In this document: positions 20,163-27,469 of the stretch, piece after piece
Numbering within the stretch: position 1 is the stretch's first letter
Layout: every line of letters begins with the position of its first letter
Assembly: GCF_004784465.1 (NCBI RefSeq)
Contig: NZ_SRRU01000002.1
Span: 186,001-250,000, forward strand
Direction: 5' to 3'
Length of the DNA: 64,000 nt
Origin: Streptomyces griseoluteus
GTDB taxonomy: Bacteria > Actinomycetota > Actinomycetes > Streptomycetales > Streptomycetaceae
Made by a program: the position numbers and the translations under genes
Notes under the pieces: model-generated
Told to the model about the DNA's origin: nothing
The model's database searches: none
What the model saw: the letters and a program-made list of their open reading frames with translations, nothing else

Positions 20163-21229
20163 CCACGCCCCGGACCGACCACCTGGTGCTGACCGGGGTC
20201 CTCACCGCCGAGCAGGCCGCCGACACCGTCCGGGGCATCCTCGCGGTGCAGCGCCCCGACGGCGCGATCCCCTGGTTCCGCGGCCACCACCTCGACCCGT
20301 GGGACCACACCGAGGCCGCCATGGCCCTCGACGCGGCCGGGGAGCACGCGGCCGCCGAGCGCGCCTACCGCTGGCTCGCCGACCACCAGAACGAGGACGG
20401 TTCCTGGTACGCCGCCTACGCCGACGGCGCCCACGACGACGTCACCGACCGCGCCCGCGAGTCCAACTTCGTCGCCTACATAGCCGTCGGCGTCTGGCAC
20501 CACTACCTGTCCACCGGGGACGACACGTTCCTGGACCGGATGTGGCCCACCGTGTACGCGGCCGTCGAGTGGGTGCTCCGGCTCCAGCAGCCCGGCGGCC
20601 AGATCGGCTGGCGGTGCGCCGAGGACGGCACCCCCACCACGGACGCCCTGCTCACCGGCAGCTCCTCCGTCCACCACGCCCTGCGCTGTGCGCTCGCCAT
20701 CGCCGAGCAGCGCGAAGAACCGCAGCCCGACTGGGAGTTGGCGGTGGGCGCGCTGCGGCACGCGATCCGCAGGCACCCCGAGCGGTTCCTTGACAAGAAC
20801 CAGTACTCGATGGATTGGTACTACCCGGTGCTCGGCGGCGCCGTCACCGGCGCCGAGGCAAAGGAGCGCGTCGAGGACGGGTGGGACCGCTTCGTCGTGC
20901 CCGGCCTGGGCGTGCGCTGCGTCGTGCCCAACCCGTGGGTGACCGGCGGCGAGTCCTGCGAACTCGCCCTGGCCCTCTGGGTGATGGGCGAGTCCGACCG
21001 GGCGCTGGAGATACTCCAGTCCATCCAGCACCTGCGCGACGACGAGTCCGGCCTGTACTGGACCGGTTACGTCTTCGACGACGACGCCATCTGGCCGCGG
21101 GAGCTGACCAGTTGGACCGCCGGCTCGCTGCTGCTCGCGGTCGCCGCCCTCGGCGGCCACGACGCGACCGGCGCCGTCTTCGGCGGCGACCGGCTGCCCC
21201 GCGGCCTGGACCCCGACTGCTGCGACTAG
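20159..21229 (+). CDS. Alpha/alpha-toroid protein, annotated prenyltransferase-like; resembles six-hairpin glycosidases
   Basis: A 356-residue cytoplasmic protein without signal peptide, starting at GTG 20159 which overlaps the previous TGA. It is built of helical hairpins. The repeat LADHQNEDGSWYAAYADG fits the prenyltransferase/squalene-oxidase profile, but the segment YLSTGDDTFLDRMWPTVYAA followed by WVLRLQQPGG is the kind seen in six-hairpin glycosidases such as GH15. No DxDD or zinc-ligand set for prenyl chemistry is visible. Conserved-looking acids lie in HHLDPWDHTEAA and GWRCAEDG. I would call it a toroid enzyme acting on a glycan rather than a prenyltransferase; confidence in that reassignment is moderate. 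Confidence 0.75.
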   Translation: MTTPRTDHLVLTGVLTAEQAADTVRGILAVQRPDGAIPWFRGHHLDPWDHTEAAMALDAAGEHAAAERAYRWLADHQNEDGSWYAAYADGAHDDVTDRARESNFVAYIAVGVWHHYLSTGDDTFLDRMWPTVYAAVEWVLRLQQPGGQIGWRCAEDGTPTTDALLTGSSSVHHALRCALAIAEQREEPQPDWELAVGALRHAIRRHPERFLDKNQYSMDWYYPVLGGAVTGAEAKERVEDGWDRFVVPGLGVRCVVPNPWVTGGESCELALALWVMGESDRALEILQSIQHLRDDESGLYWTGYVFDDDAIWPRELTSWTAGSLLLAVAALGGHDATGAVFGGDRLPRGLDPDCCD

Positions 21230-21258
21230 CGGGGGCCCCTCGGGTCCGGCGTCCGGCG

Positions 21259-21546
21259 TCAGCGGTGCATGCGGCCGGCGATGGCGTGGCCGATGAACAG
21301 GTAGACCACGGCGGCCAGTCCGTAGCCGGCGACGACCCGGGCCCACGCCTCGTCGAAGGTGAACAGGTCGTGGGACCAGCCGGCCAGCCAGGAGGCCGTG
21401 TCATGGACGAACTCGACCAGGGTGTTGCCCCGGTTCGCGTCCAACAGGTACATCAAGATCCACAGACCGAGGATGAGGGCCATCACGTCCGCTACGACGG
21501 CGATGACACGGCCGGCCTGGTTGGTGCCTGAGTGGTATCGAGACAT
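21259..21546 (-). CDS. Small membrane protein, two or more helices
   Basis: A 95-residue protein. Helix 1 is AVVADVMALILGLWILMYLL and helix 2 is ARVVAGYGLAAVVYLFIGHA. Between them lies a 35-residue extracytoplasmic segment, and both termini are basic. No family function is recognised. It converges on the toroid gene (29 bp gap) and is divergent from the lipoprotein gene at 21706, with ~160 bp for two promoters between them. Confidence 0.7.
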   Translation of the reverse strand: MSRYHSGTNQAGRVIAVVADVMALILGLWILMYLLDANRGNTLVEFVHDTASWLAGWSHDLFTFDEAWARVVAGYGLAAVVYLFIGHAIAGRMHR

Positions 21547-21705
21547 GGTGTTCGAATTGCCGCCGGACGCCCCCTGAAACCGGCCACAGGCCCGTAATAG
21601 CGGGCCCGACGACCCGTACGGGCCTCCCGGCTGGCGGCGGCCGGGAGGGCGGGCAAGGCTTCGGACCAGAGACACCCGCTCGGGGAATCACGTCCGGAGG
21701 ACCGC

Positions 21706-22254
21706 GTGCCCGTTCCATTGCGCCGCACCTGGGTGGCGCTCATCCTGTGCTGCGCCCTGCTGGCCGGTACCGCCGCCTGCGGCAGTGACCACAAGACCAG
21801 CACCAGGGCCCCCGCCGCGGCCTCCCCGAGCCCCAGTACCTCCGCCGAACGCCAGAAGCTCGCCAAGACCCGGTTCGTCGCCAATGCGGGCCTCGCGGCC
21901 GGGGCGACCTACCAGTGGATCGTGAAGCCCTGGCGGGCCGGCACCTTCAAGAAGGGCGCCGACGGCCGCAAGGTGGCCCTCCTCAAGGCCGGCCTCGCCG
22001 GTGCCTTCGCCTACAACCGGCTCAAGGCCGCCCAGAACAACGCGCAGGGCGACCCCACCCTGACCAAGGCGCTGGCCCCGCTCACCGCGGGCATCGAGAG
22101 CCTGAAGAGCCTGCCGCCCAAGCTGCGCAGCGGCGACACGGACGCGATGGGCGCGTTCGAGGACACCATCAACAAGGTGAAGAGCGCGGGTGCGAGCGCG
22201 GGCGCACCGGTCACGGACCACGTGCCGTCCTCCTCGGACCTCTCCAAGGGCTGA
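21706..22254 (+). CDS. Putative lipoprotein of unknown function
   Basis: A 182-residue preprotein starting at GTG 21706 with GGAGG 5-6 nt upstream. The signal peptide ends LLAGTAACGS; the cysteine after TAA is a probable lipidation site, although the -3 residue is T rather than L/V. A Ser/Pro/Ala linker follows, then a helical domain (residues ~45-165) with LAAGATYQWIVKPWRAGTFK and VALLKAGLAGAFAYNRLKAA. The domain is common in streptomycetes but its function is not established. It ends just before a strong bidirectional terminator. Confidence 0.72.
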   Translation: MPVPLRRTWVALILCCALLAGTAACGSDHKTSTRAPAAASPSPSTSAERQKLAKTRFVANAGLAAGATYQWIVKPWRAGTFKKGADGRKVALLKAGLAGAFAYNRLKAAQNNAQGDPTLTKALAPLTAGIESLKSLPPKLRSGDTDAMGAFEDTINKVKSAGASAGAPVTDHVPSSSDLSKG

Positions 22255-22261
22255 CACGGCT

Positions 22262-22294
22262 GCGGCCCCCCGCCCGGAAGGGGCGGGGGGCCGC
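22262..22294. terminator. Bidirectional terminator hairpin
   Basis: A perfect 14 bp stem (GCGGCCCCCCGCCC at 22262-22275 with its complement at 22281-22294) and loop GGAAG lie between the convergent lipoprotein and DUF5336 genes. Confidence 0.85.
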
Positions 22295-22312
22295 GTACGA
22301 CGGTTGCGGGGC

Positions 22313-23137
22313 TCAGCCGCGCTGGATGCCCGAGGTGTCCTGGAGGACGCCGCGACGGCCGTCCTGGGTCTGCGCGAGCAGCGCGGCACCGCGCTGCTCG
22401 ACCGCCAGGTACCAGGTGCCGGGGGCCAGTTCGGCGACCGGGCTCGGCGAGCCGTCCTCCGCGAACAGCGGACGGGTCACCGGGACGGCGAACCAGAAGG
22501 GCGAGAAGTCGGGTGCGGGCGCCTGCTGCTGCGGGGCCGGAGCGCCCTGCGGGGCGCCCTGGCCGAACGCCTGGGGCTGCTGCGGCTGGCCGCCGAAGGA
22601 CGCGGCCGGGGCGCCGGGGTAGCCGTAACCCTGGGGCGGCGGCTGCGCGCCGTAGGGCTGCGGGGCGGCCGGCTTGGGTGCCGGGATCAGCGGGGCCTGG
22701 AGCGCCGGGACGAGCGGGGTGGCGACGGCGGCGCCCGCCAGGATCAGCGTGGCGACCAGCGCGAGGATCAGACCGGTGCCCGCGCTCGGCGACTTGGAGC
22801 CGGCGGTGATGTTGTCCAGGCCGCCGACCGGGTCGATCACATTGCCCAGCGCGCTCCACGCGGCGAACACCGCGAACGCCACGCCGAAGGCACCGAGTTC
22901 GAGACCGGCGACCTTGCGGGGCTGCGGCAGGGCGCGGGCGGCGACGACGAGCCCGGCGGCGATCAGACCTGCCAGGACGACGCTGAGCAGGACCGGGCCG
23001 CTCTCCCAGAGGTTCGGCATGTCGACGTCGCCGGGAAGGTCGTCGTACGAAAAGTTGTCGAAGAACGACGCGATGAGCAGCAGTAGCGCCGCTCCGATCA
23101 CCACGCCGTCGCCTCTGGTGAGGGATCGGATATTCAC
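22313..23137 (-). CDS. DUF5336-type membrane protein with proline/glutamine-rich segment
   Basis: A 274-residue protein. Residues 1-145 hold four hydrophobic helices starting GVVIGAALLLLIASFFDNF. Residues ~150-205 are rich in Pro, Gln, Gly and Ala with PQGYGYPGAP-like repeats. The last ~65 residues (FWFAVPVTRPLFAEDGSPSP and then ELAPGTWYLAVEQRGAALL) form a compact domain that resembles a small beta-rich module. The DUF5336 name is from family recognition; its function is unknown. The Pro/Gln linker suggests a flexible tether between membrane and a binding module. Confidence 0.7.
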   Translation of the reverse strand: MNIRSLTRGDGVVIGAALLLLIASFFDNFSYDDLPGDVDMPNLWESGPVLLSVVLAGLIAAGLVVAARALPQPRKVAGLELGAFGVAFAVFAAWSALGNVIDPVGGLDNITAGSKSPSAGTGLILALVATLILAGAAVATPLVPALQAPLIPAPKPAAPQPYGAQPPPQGYGYPGAPAASFGGQPQQPQAFGQGAPQGAPAPQQQAPAPDFSPFWFAVPVTRPLFAEDGSPSPVAELAPGTWYLAVEQRGAALLAQTQDGRRGVLQDTSGIQRG

Positions 23138-23222
23138 TTCATCAGGTCCTTCGTAGGTCGTCTCGTCGTCGGTAGACAGTACCGTCCGCGTGATCCGCTG
23201 TGCGGACGGTTTCGCCCGGCGG

Positions 23223-24107
23223 TCACGACTCGTGCAGGAAACTCACGATTCCCTCAGAGATCCCCTGCGCGGCCTTCTGCCGCCAGGGACCGCTGGTCAG
23301 CAGGGCCACATCGGACTTGTCCCGCATGTTCCCGCACTCGATGAACACCTTCGGAACCGTTGACAGATTGAGACCGCCGAGGTCCGTGCGCGTGACCATC
23401 CCGGTGCCGTCGCCCAGGTAGTTGGAGAAGGGTTCGCCGGTGGTGCGGCGGTAGCCGCCCGCGACCCGCGCACCCAGCTTCTTGGAGGGGGCCACGATCG
23501 GCCGGGTGTCCGCGGCGCCCGCGTGCACCGCGCCCGGCATGATCACGTGGAAGCCCCGGCTGCCCTCGGCCGAACCGTCCGCGTGCAGCGAGATCGCCGC
23601 GTCCGCGTGGGCGGTGTTGCCGATCCGGGCCCGCTCGTCCACGCACGGCCCCCACTCGCGGTCGCCGTCGTGGGTCAGCTCGACCGTGGCGCCCTGCCTC
23701 TCCAGCAGCGCTCGCAGCCGGTGGGCGAGGTCGAGCGTGAACTCGGCCTCCGGGTAACCGGCGTTGGTGGCGGTGCCGGTGGTGTCGCACTCCTTCTTGC
23801 CGGTGCCGATGTCGACCTGCTTGTTGATCTCGGCCGTGTGCCGGAAGTTGCCGGTGTTGTGGCCGGGGTCGATGACGACGACCTTCCCGGCGAGCGAGCC
23901 CGCACTCGGCGAGGGGCTGCTCGTGCCGCCCGGCGCCGCGGACACCGACGGGCTCGCGGCGGCCGCCGGGCGGTCCGGCTCCTCGCCGAGTGCCGACCAG
24001 CCCAGCCAGCCGAGCAGGGCCACCGGTACCAGCGCGGCGAACGTGATGGTCAGCGCGCGCCGGGAGCGCGGCTGGGGGGCTTCGTCTTCCGGGCCTTCGT
24101 ACGACAC
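23223..24107 (-). CDS. N-acetylmuramoyl-L-alanine amidase (Amidase_3)
   Basis: A 294-residue protein anchored by one N-terminal helix (LTITFAALVPVALLGWLGW, residues ~19-37). A Ser/Pro/Ala linker leads to the Amidase_3 domain (~72-290). The zinc ligands are H in VVIDPGHNTG, E in YPEAEFTLDL, and H in AISLHADG; the catalytic glutamate is in VFIECGNMRD. It cleaves the amide bond between muramic acid and the stem peptide outside the cell. Two cysteine positions (KECDTTG, GPCVDE) could form a disulphide. It starts at GTG 24107. Confidence 0.92.
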   Translation of the reverse strand: MSYEGPEDEAPQPRSRRALTITFAALVPVALLGWLGWSALGEEPDRPAAAASPSVSAAPGGTSSPSPSAGSLAGKVVVIDPGHNTGNFRHTAEINKQVDIGTGKKECDTTGTATNAGYPEAEFTLDLAHRLRALLERQGATVELTHDGDREWGPCVDERARIGNTAHADAAISLHADGSAEGSRGFHVIMPGAVHAGAADTRPIVAPSKKLGARVAGGYRRTTGEPFSNYLGDGTGMVTRTDLGGLNLSTVPKVFIECGNMRDKSDVALLTSGPWRQKAAQGISEGIVSFLHES

Positions 24108-24160
24108 GCAGCCACCCTAACGGACAGGACCGGGCCGGCCCGCGCAGCCCTGACGGCTCG

Positions 24161-24850
24161 TCAGATACCGTCCCCGGTGCGCTTCAGCACCCGCAGCGAG
24201 CCCGTCGCCGAGACCTCGGTGAACGCGCCCGACGCCAGCGCCCGCAGGTACACGCGGTAGGGCGCCTGGCCGGTGAACTCGTCCTCCGGCTCCGGGAACA
24301 CGTCGTGGATGACCAGCAGGCCGCCGGGCGCGAGGTGCGGGGCCCAGCCCGCGTAGTCGGCGTTCGCGTGCTCGTCGGTGTGGCCGCCGTCGACGAACAC
24401 CAGCGCGACGGGGGAGTTCCACACCTTCGCGACCTGCGGGGAGCGGCCGACCAGCGCGATCACATGGTCCTCCAGGCCCGCCCGGTGCAGGGTGCGGCGG
24501 AAGGCGGGGAGGGTGTCCATCAGGCCGACCTCGGGGTCGACGGTCTCCGGGTCGTGGTAGTCCCAGCCCGGCTGCTGCTCCTCGCTGCCCCGGTGGTGGT
24601 CGACGGTGAGCGCGGTGACCCCCGCCTCGCGGGCCGCGTCCGCGAGCAGCACGGTGGAGCGCCCGCAGTAGGTGCCCACCTCCAGCAGCGGCAGCCCGAG
24701 CCGCCCGGCCTCCACCGCCGCCGCGTACAGCGCCAGCCCCTCGTCCACGGGCATGAACCCCTTCGCGGCCTCGAACGCGGCCAGGATCTCCGGCGGGGGT
24801 CCCCCCTGCCCGGCCGGAGTCGAGAGCTTGGGGGAGGGTGCGGCGGGCAT
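24161..24850 (-). CDS. Class I SAM-dependent methyltransferase (Methyltransf_24 type)
   Basis: A 229-residue protein. SAM motif I is LLEVGTYCGRSTVLLA; the acidic residue of motif II is in LTVDHHRGSEEQQ; a late motif ALVFVDGGHTDEHANADY is typical of the Methyltransf_24/cephalosporin-hydroxylase-like group. The first ~20 residues (PSPKLSTPAGQGGPPPE) are encoded by a dispersed Streptomyces palindrome (24796-24837) and are unlikely to be part of the ancestral fold. A downstream start would give a shorter protein, but no good alternative lies before the conserved EILAAFEAAKGFM. It starts at ATG 24850 after GAGAGGAACC. Confidence 0.82.
   Translation of the reverse strand: MPAAPSPKLSTPAGQGGPPPEILAAFEAAKGFMPVDEGLALYAAAVEAGRLGLPLLEVGTYCGRSTVLLADAAREAGVTALTVDHHRGSEEQQPGWDYHDPETVDPEVGLMDTLPAFRRTLHRAGLEDHVIALVGRSPQVAKVWNSPVALVFVDGGHTDEHANADYAGWAPHLAPGGLLVIHDVFPEPEDEFTGQAPYRVYLRALASGAFTEVSATGSLRVLKRTGDGI
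24796..24837. repeat. Dispersed Streptomyces palindromic repeat inside a gene
   Basis: GGGGTCCCCCCTGCCCGGCC is followed by GGAGTCGAGAGCTTGGGGGA. The element has complementary ends (TCCCCC...GGGGGA) around an inner CGGCCGGAG / GAG segment. This is the familiar short interspersed sequence found many times in Streptomyces genomes, usually between genes. Here it lies in frame within the 5' coding part of the methyltransferase at 24161-24850, adding about 14 codons. I see only this one copy in the window. Confidence 0.7.
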
Positions 24851-24894
24851 GGAGGTTCCTCTCGGCTGTACGTCCTTCTCGGCGCCTCATGCTG

Positions 24895-24929
24895 CCGCAC
24901 CCCCCGCCGGGGAGCGACGGGGGGTGCGG
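24895..24929 (-). terminator. Terminator hairpin after the MFS gene
   Basis: A perfect 12 bp stem (CCGCACCCCCCG at 24895-24906 and its complement at 24918-24929) with an 11-base loop begins 22 bp after the stop of the minus-strand MFS gene and ends before the methyltransferase start. Confidence 0.75.
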
Positions 24930-24950
24930 TGGCGGGGGAATCGCGCGGGG

Positions 24951-26699
24951 CTACGCCGTGACGGTCTCGCCCGGCAGCGGCAGGTCCAGCTCGACCGGGC
25001 GCTCGTCCCCGGCGTGTGTCGCCGCCGAGGCCAGCGGGCCGTGTCCGGCGGCGCGGGCGGCCAGCACGTACGGCCCCTCGGACGGCACCGGGAGGGCGTA
25101 ACCGCCGTCATGGCCGGAGAGCGTGGAGCCGGCCTGGCGGCCCCGGCGGTCGATCAGCGTGACCTTGGCACGGGCCACCGGGGCGCCGGAGGCGTCCAGC
25201 ACCCGGCCCCGGAAACCGCGCAGCACCTCCTCGGCACGCTCCAGCACCGCGTCCTCCTGGCTGCTGGCCCGCAACTGGGTGTGCTGCGCGGCCGGACGCG
25301 GGGTGCGCGGCAGGAACACCGCGAGGATCAGGCCGACCAGCACGGCGGCCGTGGCGATCAGGAAGGAGACCCGGAAGCCGTGCATCGTCGGCACCGCGAC
25401 CCCGCCGCCCAGGTCGTGCGCGGTGTTGGCCAGCACCATGCCGATGACGGCGCTGGAGACCGAGGTGCCGATGGAGCGCATCAGGGTGTTGAGACCGTTG
25501 GCGGCACCCGTCTCCGAGGCCGGGACCGCGCCCACGATCAGCGCGGGCAGCGAGGAGTACGCCAGGCCGATGCCGGCGCCGAGGACCATCGAGGTGATGA
25601 TCGTCTGCCAGGCGGCGTGCATCAGGCCGAGGCCGCCCGCGTAGCCGGCCGCGATGACCAGCAGGCCGATGATCAGGGTCGTCCGGGGGCCGTAGCGGGC
25701 CGAGAGGCGGGCGTAGACCGGGGCGGTGAACATCATGGTCAGGCCCAGCGGGGCCACGCACAGACCGGCGACCACCATCGACTGGCCGAGGCCGTAGCCG
25801 GTGGCGGTGGGGAGCTGGAGCAGCTGGGGAAGGACCAGCGAGACGACGTAGAAGCTGACGCCGACCATGATCGAGGCGAGGTTGGTGAGCAGGACCTCGC
25901 GGCGGGCGGTGGTGCGCAGGTCGACCAGCGGCGCCGGTACGCGCAGCTCGTACACGCCCCACAGCAGCAGCACGGCGAGCGCGGCACCGAAGAGGCCGAG
26001 GGTGGTGCCGGAGGACCAGCCCCAGTCGCTGCCCTTGGTGATGGGCAGCAGGAGCAGCACCAGACCGGCGGAAAGGCCGGCGGCGCCCGGGTGGTCGAAG
26101 GAGCCCTTGGCGCGGGCCGGGGACTCGGGGACGGCCAGCAGGGTCAGGCCGATGGCGAGCACGCCCAGGCCGGCGGCGCCGTAGAACAGGGCGTGCCAGT
26201 CGGTGTGCTGGGCGACCAGGGCGGCGGCGGGCAGCGCGAGACCGCCGCCGACGCCGATCGAGGAGCTCATCAGCGCCATCGCGGAGGCGAGCCGCTCACG
26301 CGGGAGCATGTCGCGCATCAGACCGATGCCCAGCGGGATCGCGCCCATGGCGAAGCCCTGGAGGGTGCGGCCCACGATCATCAGGAGCAACTGGCTGGTG
26401 ACCGCGCTGACCAGCGCGCCGACCACCATCACGGACAGGCTGAGGACCAGCATCCGGCGCTTGCCGTACAGGTCGCCGAGGCGGCCCATGATCGGGGTGG
26501 CGACGGCGCCGGAGAGCAGGGTGGAGGTGAGGACCCAGGTCGCGTTGCTCGGCGCGGTGCCGAGCAGTTGCGGCAGGTCCTTGATGACCGGCACGAGCAG
26601 GGTCTGCATCACGGCGACCACGATGCCCGCGAAGGCGAGCACCGGGACTACGGCCCCGCCCGCTTCCCTGGTGGTGTGGTCGGGCGTGGTGTGGGTCAT
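24951..26699 (-). CDS. DHA2-type MFS transporter with C-terminal carboxypeptidase-regulatory-like domain
   Basis: A 582-residue protein. Residues ~15-480 form a 14-helix drug:H+ antiporter (motif A GRLGDLYGKRR, RTLQGFAMGAIPLGIGLMRD). After the last helix, residues ~510-575 resemble a small beta-sandwich of the carboxypeptidase regulatory-like type (GFRGRVLDASGAPVARAKVT, then GSTLSGHDGGYALPVPSEGP). Such domains usually act outside the cell, yet a 14-helix protein places its C-terminus inside. ATG 26699 follows GGGAGGA. The gene lies 126 bp downstream of the two-component regulator gene on the same strand. A GGAAT-N19-GTT sequence upstream (26762-26736) resembles a SigR promoter but is weakly supported. 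Confidence 0.85.
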   Translation of the reverse strand: MTHTTPDHTTREAGGAVVPVLAFAGIVVAVMQTLLVPVIKDLPQLLGTAPSNATWVLTSTLLSGAVATPIMGRLGDLYGKRRMLVLSLSVMVVGALVSAVTSQLLLMIVGRTLQGFAMGAIPLGIGLMRDMLPRERLASAMALMSSSIGVGGGLALPAAALVAQHTDWHALFYGAAGLGVLAIGLTLLAVPESPARAKGSFDHPGAAGLSAGLVLLLLPITKGSDWGWSSGTTLGLFGAALAVLLLWGVYELRVPAPLVDLRTTARREVLLTNLASIMVGVSFYVVSLVLPQLLQLPTATGYGLGQSMVVAGLCVAPLGLTMMFTAPVYARLSARYGPRTTLIIGLLVIAAGYAGGLGLMHAAWQTIITSMVLGAGIGLAYSSLPALIVGAVPASETGAANGLNTLMRSIGTSVSSAVIGMVLANTAHDLGGGVAVPTMHGFRVSFLIATAAVLVGLILAVFLPRTPRPAAQHTQLRASSQEDAVLERAEEVLRGFRGRVLDASGAPVARAKVTLIDRRGRQAGSTLSGHDGGYALPVPSEGPYVLAARAAGHGPLASAATHAGDERPVELDLPLPGETVTA

Positions 26700-26735
26700 G
26701 GAAATGGGTCCTCCCGCGTGAATACGTGCTGGGTG

Positions 26736-26762
26736 AACCTCGTATGCACGGGAAACTATTCC
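26736..26762 (-). promoter_or_regulatory. Possible SigR-type promoter of the MFS gene
   Basis: On the minus strand GGAAT (26762-26758) and GTT (26738-26736) are 19 bases apart, close to the published GGAAT-N18-GTT consensus of the thiol-stress sigma factor of Streptomyces. It sits ~37 bp upstream of the start codon. Short motifs like this occur by chance. Confidence 0.3.
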
Positions 26763-26825
26763 GTTGCTTCGGGACGCTAACGAATCCTTGACCGACAGAT
26801 GGGTTTCTGACTGGGTGTCAGCGCT

Positions 26826-27437
26826 TCACAGCCAGCCGCGCTGCCGGGCCTCCCGTACCGCCTCCGCGCGGTTGCGGGTGCCGGTCTTGCCGATCGCCGA
26901 GGAGAGGTAGTTGCGGACGGTGGACTCCGAGAGGTGCAGCCGGGCGGCGATGTCGGCGACCGTCGCGCCGTCCACGGAGGCGGTCAGCACCTCGCACTCC
27001 CGGCCGGTCAGCGGGTTCGGTCCGGCGCTGAGCGCGGCCGCCGCCAGTACGGGGTCGACCACCGTCTCCCCGGCCAGCACCCGGCGCACCGCCTGCGCCA
27101 GTTCCTCCACCGGCCCGTCCTTCACCAGGAATCCGGCCGCCCCCGCCTCCATCGCCCGGCGCAGATAGCCGGGCCTGCCGAACGTGGTGAGAATCAGCAC
27201 CCGGCACTCCGGCACCCGCTCCCGCAGCAGCGCCGCCGCGTCCAGACCACTGAGTCCCGGCAACTCGATGTCCAGCAGCGCCACATCCGGCCGGTGCTCC
27301 AGGGCGGCCGTCAGGATCGCGTCCCCCGCGGCCACTTGAGCGACCACCTCGATGTCGTCCTCCATCCCCAGCAACAGCGCCAGGGCGCCCCGCATCATCC
27401 CCTGGTCCTCGGCCAGCAGGAGCCGGATCTCGTTCAC
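26826..27437 (-). CDS. NarL/DesR-family response regulator
   Basis: A 203-residue protein. Receiver domain residues 1-120 have the acidic pocket (AEDQ), phosphoacceptor D56 (VALLDIELPG), switch T in ILTTFGR and the conserved K in FLVKDG. A LuxR-type helix-turn-helix occupies ~138-200 (LTGRECEVLTASVDG, IAARLHLSESTVRNYLSSAI). It starts at GTG 27437 and lies 32 bp downstream of its histidine kinase gene, so the pair is one operon. The likely target is the downstream MFS efflux gene, but other targets are possible. Confidence 0.92.
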   Translation of the reverse strand: MNEIRLLLAEDQGMMRGALALLLGMEDDIEVVAQVAAGDAILTAALEHRPDVALLDIELPGLSGLDAAALLRERVPECRVLILTTFGRPGYLRRAMEAGAAGFLVKDGPVEELAQAVRRVLAGETVVDPVLAAAALSAGPNPLTGRECEVLTASVDGATVADIAARLHLSESTVRNYLSSAIGKTGTRNRAEAVREARQRGWL

Positions 27438-27469
27438 CGCGCCAGGGTAGCGAGGGGGCGGGACGGCCG

